Below are positions 1 to 5,675 of a stretch of 8,632 nt of DNA, one piece after another. Positions within the stretch are counted from its first letter, which is position 1, and every line of letters begins with the position of its first letter. The notes below the pieces were generated by a model. That model had not been told where the DNA came from. It did no database searches and saw only the letters and a list, made by a program, of their open reading frames with translations. This stretch comes from DASYSA01 sp036003885 (GTDB lineage: Bacteria; Acidobacteriota; Blastocatellia; UBA7656), in the NCBI GenBank assembly GCA_036003885.1, contig DASYSA010000738.1:1-8632 (forward strand), written 5' to 3'. The position numbers and the translations under genes were made by a program.

Positions 1-1406
1 CGGCATTTCCAGTAGTAATTTCTGAACCCTTCGGCATCATACAACCGCCTGAAGGTCATCTCTACCGTTTGCTCGATTCGCACATCCCCAGGATTGCGGT
101 CGGTCATCATCACATAAGCGCGGCCCCCGCCTTCGAAATCGATCACACTCATTACGGTCGGAGGATCGGGATCGGCATTCAAAAAGTCGACCGTGAAGGT
201 GAACAACGAGGCTCGCTTGTCGGCCAGGCGCACGCTCTCGAAGTTGTCTCTGGTCTGACAGCTAATGCATAGTCGCTGGGCCGGGTACTGAACTTTGCCG
301 CAAGTCAGACACTTCAAGCCTCTGAACTTGTAGATCTCGTCGCGATCTCGCCAGGTCGCGGCAGCCGAAGCCGAGGGCGCCTGCCGCCGCGCCGCCTCGA
401 CGTCTATCAACTCGCGGAACTTTGCATAGCGCTCGTAGCTGCCCAACGAAGCCCTGGATGCAAGGTGGCCCTTGACCCCTCGTCTTGGAGCCTGCGCCGC
501 GTTCACTATTTCATCGGTCACTTCAAACATCAGCGCGTCACAACCTGAGCCATAGCCCACCACCAGCAGTTTCTCTCCAGGCTTCGCGTCCTCGAGCACC
601 GAAGAGAGGACCAACAGCGGCATCGCCGCCCCCGTGTTGCCGACCGAGGAGAAGAGATGATCGGGAATCTGTTCCGCTCTGAGGCCCAGGCTCTTTGCGA
701 CCGCGGCAAGCGATCCCGCGTCGGGCGCATAGAAGATCGCCTTCGATATTTCAGACGGGCCGATCGCGCTCCGCTCAAACAGTTCCGACACGGCCTGCCG
801 CACCACTCGCTGGTAGCCCTGAGTTACCGCAAAGCGTTCTTCCCATCCTGAAACAAACCGGTCGCCCTCCGGGCGCCACACATCGGTCATCTCGTCCACC
901 GTCGAATGGCTGGCGATTAGCTGAGCGATCACTTTGTCGCGTCCGACTTCGAGCGCCGAAGCAGCATCGCCGAAGATGCGCTCGTTCGCCGACTTTGGCC
1001 GCGCGAGCCTGGTGTCAGCCGCTGTAATGATGATATTGGAGGTCGACCCGGCCTCTACGGAATCCAGCGCCGCGCGAACGGCCGTGGTAGCCGATCTCAG
1101 GGAATTCGTGTAATCGGCGGTCCTCACGTCGTGACGCAAGTCGGCGACTGTGGCGATGAGCGCCGAAGCCTGCTTCTCCGAATAAGGGGATGTCGTGGAG
1201 GAGAACATCAAACCGTCGACTTCGCGTCCGTCGCGGCCGGCCAGCAGGTCGCGCACCGCCTCGACCGCCAGTGTGATTGAGTCTTCGTCGACGTTGGCGA
1301 CCGCGCGTTCACCTTCGCCGGCCCGCCCGCCCCAGGCCGCAGCGATCTCCTTGTGACTGAGGCGATAGAAAGGCACGTATGCGCCGAAAGAGGTTATTCC
1401 TGTCAT
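1..1406 (-). CDS. HMG-CoA synthase/thiolase-like protein fused to a DUF35 zinc-ribbon OB-fold domain (3' end off window)
   Basis: The minus strand stays open from an ATG at 1406 to the window edge (468 codons, no stop). A GGAG ribosome site lies 9 nt upstream of the ATG. Residues 1 to about 300 read as a thiolase-superfamily, HMG-CoA-synthase-like domain (GITSFGAYVPFYRL at the start, then SVGNTGAAMPLL and LVVGYGSGCDALMFEV). After a linker comes a DUF35 domain: a zinc ribbon with Cys366, Cys369, Cys380 and Cys383 (C-x2-C-x10-C-x2-C), then an OB-fold strand region. In archaea, HMG-CoA synthase, thiolase and DUF35 protein form a complex that passes acyl-CoA between sites; here two of these parts are fused. 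Oddly, there is no Cys before residue 289. The usual nucleophile region reads TADYTNSLRSATTAV (about 97-110), the F-H-x-P region reads FYAP (Tyr226), and the usual Glu position appears to be Thr71. Normal HMG-CoA synthesis is therefore doubtful. A retro-aldolase role, as in Ltp2/DUF35 pairs, or a non-catalytic role is possible. Fold calls are firm; the reaction is unknown. Confidence 0.85.
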   Translation of the reverse strand, partial: MTGITSFGAYVPFYRLSHKEIAAAWGGRAGEGERAVANVDEDSITLAVEAVRDLLAGRDGREVDGLMFSSTTSPYSEKQASALIATVADLRHDVRTADYTNSLRSATTAVRAALDSVEAGSTSNIIITAADTRLARPKSANERIFGDAASALEVGRDKVIAQLIASHSTVDEMTDVWRPEGDRFVSGWEERFAVTQGYQRVVRQAVSELFERSAIGPSEISKAIFYAPDAGSLAAVAKSLGLRAEQIPDHLFSSVGNTGAAMPLLVLSSVLEDAKPGEKLLVVGYGSGCDALMFEVTDEIVNAAQAPRRGVKGHLASRASLGSYERYAKFRELIDVEAARRQAPSASAAATWRDRDEIYKFRGLKCLTCGKVQYPAQRLCISCQTRDNFESVRLADKRASLFTFTVDFLNADPDPPTVMSVIDFEGGGRAYVMMTDRNPGDVRIEQTVEMTFRRLYDAEGFRNYYWKC

Positions 1407-1425
1407 TCAATTTATCTCCGCGCGT

Positions 1426-1455
1426 GGTATAGCAGAGCGATTTCGCGACAGTCAA
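1426..1455 (-). promoter_or_regulatory. Candidate sigma70 promoter for the HMG-CoA-synthase-like gene
   Basis: Read on the minus strand, TTGACT (1455-1450) is followed after 18 nt by TATACC (1431-1426). TGC stands directly before the -10, making it an extended -10. The predicted transcript would begin only about 12 nt before the ATG, so the leader would be very short and the ribosome site would sit at its 5' end. This is the best promoter-like pair in the gap, but it is not proven. Confidence 0.4.
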
Positions 1456-1458
1456 GAG

Positions 1459-1636
1459 GGAAGGATTTAGGATTTAGGATCTAGGATTTAGGATTCATCG
1501 ATAATCCCAGACTCTAAATTCTGGAGACTCCTAGATCCGAGATCCTAAATCCGAATTCCGAGATCCTAAATCCTAAATCCTAAATCCTAAATCCTAAATA
1601 ATCCTAGATCCTAGATCCTAGATCCTAGATCCTTCC
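1459..1636. repeat. Heptamer-repeat element with 37-bp imperfect inverted ends
   Basis: The left arm (1459-1495) is GGA plus tandem copies of the 7-mer AGGATTT, with one AGGATCT. The right part (1562-1632) runs the other way: tandem AATCCTA copies, then four GATCCTA units. Positions 1459-1495 and the reverse complement of 1600-1636 agree at 34 of 37 places, and each difference is T versus C, so all three would be G-U pairs in RNA. The 104-bp interior also contains degenerate copies of the same 7-mers and a small hairpin (CCAGA 1507-1511, TCTGG 1520-1524). No open frame, transposase or obvious target-site duplication is seen. It lies between two divergent genes, so it is unlikely to be a simple terminator. 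It could be a dispersed non-coding repeat family of this genome. Confidence 0.85.
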
Positions 1637-1648
1637 TTCGTGGCACTG

Positions 1649-1654
1649 TATAGT
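1649..1654 (+). promoter_or_regulatory. Candidate -10 box for msrA
   Basis: TATAGT matches the -10 consensus at five of six bases and lies 38 nt before the msrA GTG. No good -35 is present. The expected -35 position falls inside the last heptamer repeats, so the repeat element may have replaced or altered the original upstream promoter half. Weak evidence on its own. Confidence 0.3.
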
Positions 1655-1692
1655 AAGTTAGTTGGCAATTCGATAGTGACGGAGTAAACAAA

Positions 1693-2157
1693 GTGGAAAC
1701 CGCGACTTTTGCAGCAGGCTGCTTCTGGGGAGTGGAAGCGGAGTTCAGAAGGCAGAACGGAGTGATCTCGACGCAGGTCGGATACGTCGGCGGAAAACTC
1801 GAGAACCCGACCTACTATGACGTATGCAGCGATAGAACAGGTCACGCTGAAGCCGTCGAGGTCGAATTCGATCCGGCGGTGATCTCGTATGAAAAGCTCC
1901 TGAACCTCTTCTGGGAGCTGCACGATCCCACGACGGTCAACCGTCAGGGCCCCGACGTTGGCTCACAATATCGGTCAGCGATCTTTTTTCACACGCCCGA
2001 ACAGGAGACAATCGCAAAAGCGTCGAAAGAGCGACTTCAAGCCAGCGGCCGCTATTCAAGACCTATCGCAACCGAAATAACGCCGGCTTCACGTTTCTAC
2101 CGTGCCGAGGAATACCATCAACAGTATGAGGAAAAGCAAGGGTTGAGACATCGTTAG
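1693..2157 (+). CDS. msrA: Peptide-methionine (S)-S-oxide reductase MsrA
   Basis: MsrA reduces the S form of methionine sulfoxide in proteins and free methionine, normally with thioredoxin as the electron source. The start is a GTG with GGAG 8 nt upstream (1681-1684), and the protein begins almost directly at the catalytic motif GCFWG (Cys10). Other family residues are visible: Tyr41/Tyr42, GHAE (Glu53), and GPDVGSQYRS (Asp88, Tyr93). At 154 aa it is a short MsrA with no signal peptide, so it should act in the cytoplasm. The only other cysteine is Cys45. The C-terminus ends EKQGLRHR and lacks the resolving Cys found near the end of many MsrAs, so recycling may use Cys45 or an external thiol. 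It stands alone, 143 bp before the amidase gene and divergent from the HMG-CoA-synthase-like gene. Family call is very secure. Confidence 0.96.
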   Translation: METATFAAGCFWGVEAEFRRQNGVISTQVGYVGGKLENPTYYDVCSDRTGHAEAVEVEFDPAVISYEKLLNLFWELHDPTTVNRQGPDVGSQYRSAIFFHTPEQETIAKASKERLQASGRYSRPIATEITPASRFYRAEEYHQQYEEKQGLRHR

Positions 2158-2231
2158 CCCTCTCCTGTCCCGCTGTGTTCATGCCCATTGAGACTGCTTC
2201 GAAGCTCGTCCTTTGGGTGCCTGACTCGCAA

Positions 2232-2261
2232 TTGACACCTCCGAAGCCCAGAGGCTAGAGT
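2232..2261 (+). promoter_or_regulatory. Candidate sigma70 promoter for the amidase cluster
   Basis: A perfect TTGACA -35 (2232-2237) is followed after 18 nt by TAGAGT (2256-2261), which matches the -10 consensus at four of six bases. It lies 39 nt before the amidase ATG and would make the amidase, the 85-aa protein and the peroxidase one transcription unit separate from msrA. No clear msrA terminator is seen in the gap. Confidence 0.45.
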
Positions 2262-2283
2262 GAGCGCTCGTCCGACACTCACT
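2259..2283. promoter_or_regulatory. Inverted repeat at the amidase promoter, possible operator
   Basis: AGTGAG (2259-2264) and CTCACT (2278-2283) form perfect 6-bp arms separated by 13 nt, overlapping the candidate -10 and the likely transcription start. The loop holds GCGCTC-type bases. It could be a repressor site or a leader hairpin; six-base arms also occur by chance. Confidence 0.25.
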
Positions 2284-2300
2284 TCAATCAGAGGAAATCG

Positions 2301-3962
2301 ATGAGCCACAAAGCCAGGAAAGATAAGACCACCTCGGGCATCAACCGAAGACAATTCTTGAAACAGAGCGCCCTGGCGAGCGCACTGGTCATCACCAGCC
2401 GTGACCTCTCCCGGGCCGTTGAATCGGCTTCCGTTTCGCGCGCGACGGTACGGCCTTTCGAGCTTGAAGAATTCACCATAAGAAACCTCTCTGACGGTCT
2501 GAAGTCCGGCCGCTTCACAGCTCGGTCAATAGCCGAAATGTATCTCGCTCGCATCGACGAAGTAGACAAGCATGGCCCGGCGGTAAACTCGGTCATCGAG
2601 ACCAATCCCGATGCGCTGGCAATTGCGGATGCGCTCGATAAAGAGCGAAAAGATAGAGGCCCGCGCGGACCGTTGCATGGCGTGCCTATTCTGATCAAAG
2701 ACAACATCGACACCTCCGACAAGATGAAGACCAGTGCCGGCTCGCTTGCCCTTGCCGAATCGATTGCGCCTCGTGATTCGTTTGTCGCGCAGAAGCTGCG
2801 CCAGGCCGGCGCAGTGATTCTCGGCAAGACGAACCTCAGCGAGTGGGCCAACATAAGGTCCAATCACTCGACGAGCGGCTGGAGCGGACGCGGAGGGCAG
2901 ACCCGGAACCCATACGTCCTCGATCGGAATCCGTGCGGCTCGAGCTCCGGCTCCGGCGCCGCAGTGGCGGCGAATCTTTGCACGGCGGCGATCGGAACTG
3001 AAACCGATGGCTCGATTGTCTGTCCCTCTTCCGCGAACGGCCTCGCGGGGATTAAGGCGACGGTTGGATTGGTCAGCCGTTCGGGAATTATTCCCATCTC
3101 TCACAGTCAGGACGGCGCGGGGCCGATGACCCGCACCGTCGAAGATGCAGCAATCCTGCTCAGTGCGCTGACCGGCGTCGACCCACGCGACGCCTACACC
3201 AAACAGAGTCAGGGCAAGTTTCATCCCGACTACTCGAAGTTTCTCGACCCGAACGGCCTCAAAGGAGCGCGCATCGGAGTGGCTCGCAAGTTCTTCGGCT
3301 TCAGCGATCGCGTCGACAAGCTGATGGCCGAGGCGATCGATGTGATGAAGCGCGCAGGCGCGGTGATCGTGGACCCGGCGGACATCCCGACTCACGGCAA
3401 GTTCGATGATTCGGAACTCGAGGTCCTGCTGTTCGAGCTCAAAGCCGATCTCAATGCATATCTGAAAGGGCTCGGGCCAAATGCCCCGGTCCATTCGCTG
3501 AAGGAGGTCATCGACTTCAACGAGCGCAACCGCGAGAAAGAGATGCCCTACTTCGGCCAGGAGCTTTTCATCAAGGCGGAAGCCAAGGGCCCACTGACCA
3601 GCAAGGCCTACCTCACAGCGCTCGCAAAGAACCATCGCATGTCGCGCACGCAAGGTATTGATGCAGTGATGAACAAGCACAGGCTGGATGCGATCATCGG
3701 ACCTACAGGCGGTCCTGCATGGCCAACCGATTGGATAAACGGCGATCATTTTGGCGGCGGCTGCTCGACTCCGCCGGCCGTGGCGGGCTACCCGAACATC
3801 AATGTGCCTGCCGGGTACGTCTTCGGATTGCCGGTTGGAATCTCGTTCTTTGGCAGAGCCTGGAGCGAGCCGACGCTGATCAAACTGGCATACGCATTCG
3901 AGCAGACGACAAAGCATCGCAAGCCGCCTCAGTTCCTGGCGACCGCCGACCTGCACGCATGA
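2301..3962 (+). CDS. Tat-exported amidase-signature hydrolase
   Basis: This 553-aa enzyme belongs to the amidase signature family, which hydrolyses C-N amide bonds with a Ser-cisSer-Lys triad. The three residues are visible and correctly spaced: Lys133 in LIKDN, Ser214 in the GSSSGSG loop, and the nucleophile Ser238 in TDGSIVCP, 24 residues after Ser214 as in known members. The N-terminus has a twin-arginine signal (INRRQFLK, residues 14-21) followed by a short hydrophobic stretch rich in Ala, so the folded enzyme should cross the inner membrane. That export argues against GatA of the tRNA amidotransferase, its closest well-known relative, and no gatB or gatC is nearby. The ATG has GAGG 6 nt upstream. 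It is followed after 18 bp by the next gene. The substrate (peptide amide, acyl amide or other) cannot be told from sequence. Confidence 0.93.
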   Translation: MSHKARKDKTTSGINRRQFLKQSALASALVITSRDLSRAVESASVSRATVRPFELEEFTIRNLSDGLKSGRFTARSIAEMYLARIDEVDKHGPAVNSVIETNPDALAIADALDKERKDRGPRGPLHGVPILIKDNIDTSDKMKTSAGSLALAESIAPRDSFVAQKLRQAGAVILGKTNLSEWANIRSNHSTSGWSGRGGQTRNPYVLDRNPCGSSSGSGAAVAANLCTAAIGTETDGSIVCPSSANGLAGIKATVGLVSRSGIIPISHSQDGAGPMTRTVEDAAILLSALTGVDPRDAYTKQSQGKFHPDYSKFLDPNGLKGARIGVARKFFGFSDRVDKLMAEAIDVMKRAGAVIVDPADIPTHGKFDDSELEVLLFELKADLNAYLKGLGPNAPVHSLKEVIDFNERNREKEMPYFGQELFIKAEAKGPLTSKAYLTALAKNHRMSRTQGIDAVMNKHRLDAIIGPTGGPAWPTDWINGDHFGGGCSTPPAVAGYPNINVPAGYVFGLPVGISFFGRAWSEPTLIKLAYAFEQTTKHRKPPQFLATADLHA

Positions 3963-3980
3963 GCTTCGCCGGAGGAGACA

Positions 3981-4238
3981 ATGAAACACGCAGGAGAAGA
4001 AACGCTCGATCTGTTAGAGGACCTGCTTCGCGAAGTCCGAAAACACGCAGTCCTGCGTGAGCGCAGAAGAGGCGCCTTCTACCGTCAGTCCGTGGGCATC
4101 CTACACTTTCACGAGGACCCCGCCGGATTATTTGCCGACCTGAAAGTGGATGGCGAGTGGAGGCGGTTTTCAGTCAACTCGAAGGCCGAACAGAAGGCTC
4201 TCCTTAAAGAACTGGCCGCCGCAGTCAGGGTCGGTTAG
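3981..4238 (+). CDS. Small conserved-looking protein of unknown function
   Basis: An 85-aa open frame with a strong GGAGG ribosome site (3971-3975) 5 nt before the ATG, placed 18 bp after the amidase and 18 bp before the peroxidase gene. I do not recognise the family. Residues 1-30 are predicted helical and rich in Glu, Leu and Arg (DLLEDLLREVRKHAVLRERRR). A middle part with likely strands follows (GILHFHEDPAGLFADLKVDGEWRRFSV), then a Lys/Ala/Leu-rich C-terminal helix. There is no signal peptide, membrane segment or cysteine, so it is probably cytoplasmic. The helix-strand-helix pattern, strong ribosome site and operon spacing support a real gene. A role tied to the amidase or peroxidase is only a guess from position. 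Confidence 0.75.
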   Translation: MKHAGEETLDLLEDLLREVRKHAVLRERRRGAFYRQSVGILHFHEDPAGLFADLKVDGEWRRFSVNSKAEQKALLKELAAAVRVG

Positions 4239-4256
4239 AATGCTCGCGGCTCTCCG

Positions 4257-5675
4257 ATGCACACAACTTTCAAAGCAGGTCCGGATTTCGTGAAGCCTGT
4301 CGCTCGATTCAGGTGGCTTAAACGCTTCTTATTCGCCTCGTTCGTTGCCGCGGTTGTAGCGAACATCCCCGGCTGGGCGTCAGGCGGGAATGACCAAAAA
4401 GACAATTCTAACGGCGCGCCCGTGCTCGGAGCGCGCCTGTTTAAGGACCCGCGTTTTGCAACAGCTAAGGGCGACCTGCCGGCAAGTTGCAGTCACTGTC
4501 ACCTGCTCGACGAGGACCCGCAGGGCCTTCGCGCGCACACTGATTTCCTGGCTCGAAGCTGGGTCTCGTATCGCCTGGGAGACCCGCGGAGGGATGAGCT
4601 TCGAAACTCGCCGACACTATTCGATGTGGCAAAGATGCCGCGGCTTCACTTCGATGGCGAGTTTGATTCCCTCGAGCAACTGGTCAAGGGAACTCTCTCG
4701 GGGCGGCCGATGGGATGGCTTCCGGCTGAACAGCAGGAGGCGTTCGAACAGATCCGACGCACCGTGCTTGCCGATACGGGAGACCCGAAGCGCCCGCGAA
4801 GCTCTTATCGCGAACAGTTCAAACAAGTCTACGGCGTCGCGCTCGAGGGCTTGAGCCGAGATGAAGTAGTTCAATGGGTAGCCCGCGCTATCTCCGATTA
4901 CGTGCGCACGCTCAACAGCGAGAGGACAACGCCATATGACGCGTTCATTGCGATCAACGGATTGGAGAGCGAACCAGGAAAGAGCGATCCGGTTAAGTTC
5001 TTCGCGGCGCGTTTACTCGCTCGCATCTCGACACTGGAAGGCGAAGGGAAGCTTCAACTGCCAAAGGGATTTGACTCAACAGCGCTGGCAGGAATGAAGA
5101 TATTCCTGCGCACCGAAGGCTCCGGGCCGGTGGGAAACTGCGTTAGCTGCCATGCCCCGCCGCTGTTCACCGACTTTTCATTTCACAACATGGGGATCAG
5201 TCAAATCGAGTACGACAAGCTCCATGGTGACGGGAGCTTTGCAGAATTGCGGATTCCCGGCGCGGCCGAAGCGGTCCGTCCGTCCCATCAGTTTCGCGAA
5301 ACACCTTCCAAACGAAGACCGGGCGAGGTAGACCTGGGTTACTGGAACTTCGGCGATCTGAAGTCTTCCCCTCTTCGCCGCGCCGGCGAGAGCGATGACC
5401 AGGTTCTCCGTCGAATGATTGCGACTTTCAAGACGCCCACCTTACGCCATCTGAGATTCACGCCGCCGTATATGCACAATGGCGCGTTTGGTACCCTTGA
5501 GGACGCGCTATCCGAGCTTATCGAATTGAGCGATATGTCACGCGCCGGCCGAATCCGTGAAGGCGATGACGAGTTGGCAAAGATAAGACTCAGACCTGAC
5601 GATATCCCGCCCCTGGTTGCCTTTCTCAATTCGTTGAATCAGGACTTGACGCCGAAGCGTCGGACTTCGGATTAG
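4257..5675 (+). CDS. Exported di-heme cytochrome c peroxidase (CCP/MauG) family protein
   Basis: Two c-type heme sites are present: CSHCH (Cys78, Cys81, His82) and CVSCH (Cys295, Cys298, His299). Between and after them lie family blocks: RNSPTLFDV with HFDGEFDSLEQ (about 116-141), ISDYVRTLNSERTTPYDAF (212-230), and PYMHNGAFGTLEDAL (404-418), where Met406 is a possible heme ligand. Known relatives reduce hydrogen peroxide in the periplasm with electrons from small cytochromes, or, like MauG, oxidise a protein. A basic stretch (16-23) and a hydrophobic segment (24-39) ending near WASGG give a signal peptide. At 472 aa it is longer than typical CCPs, mainly through about 100 residues between heme 2 and PYMHNG. 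The ATG has no clear ribosome site; a GTG at 4290 is an alternative that keeps the signal peptide. It is third in a likely operon and overlaps the convergent gene by 50 bp. Confidence 0.92.
   Translation: MHTTFKAGPDFVKPVARFRWLKRFLFASFVAAVVANIPGWASGGNDQKDNSNGAPVLGARLFKDPRFATAKGDLPASCSHCHLLDEDPQGLRAHTDFLARSWVSYRLGDPRRDELRNSPTLFDVAKMPRLHFDGEFDSLEQLVKGTLSGRPMGWLPAEQQEAFEQIRRTVLADTGDPKRPRSSYREQFKQVYGVALEGLSRDEVVQWVARAISDYVRTLNSERTTPYDAFIAINGLESEPGKSDPVKFFAARLLARISTLEGEGKLQLPKGFDSTALAGMKIFLRTEGSGPVGNCVSCHAPPLFTDFSFHNMGISQIEYDKLHGDGSFAELRIPGAAEAVRPSHQFRETPSKRRPGEVDLGYWNFGDLKSSPLRRAGESDDQVLRRMIATFKTPTLRHLRFTPPYMHNGAFGTLEDALSELIELSDMSRAGRIREGDDELAKIRLRPDDIPPLVAFLNSLNQDLTPKRRTSD

Noticed and set aside
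485..1027. Several short open frames on both strands inside the HMG-CoA-synthase-like gene
   Set aside because: They are Arg/Pro/Ser-rich, lack ribosome sites and lie across a continuous, clearly homologous minus-strand coding region.
1459..1636. The heptamer array as a CRISPR array or telomere-like sequence
   Set aside because: There are no unique spacers between repeats, the unit is only 7 bp, the arms run in opposite directions, and no cas gene is near. The resemblance to TTTAGGG telomere repeats is superficial in a bacterial intergenic region.
2301..3962. The amidase as GatA of the Glu-tRNA(Gln) amidotransferase
   Set aside because: It has a twin-arginine export signal and no gatB or gatC neighbours, while GatA works in the cytoplasm.
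2526..3989. A long open frame of 487 codons on the minus strand opposite the amidase gene
   Set aside because: The plus strand encodes an amidase with all catalytic residues in place. The opposite frame has no recognisable motif, is rich in Arg and has no ribosome site; it results from GC-rich codon structure.
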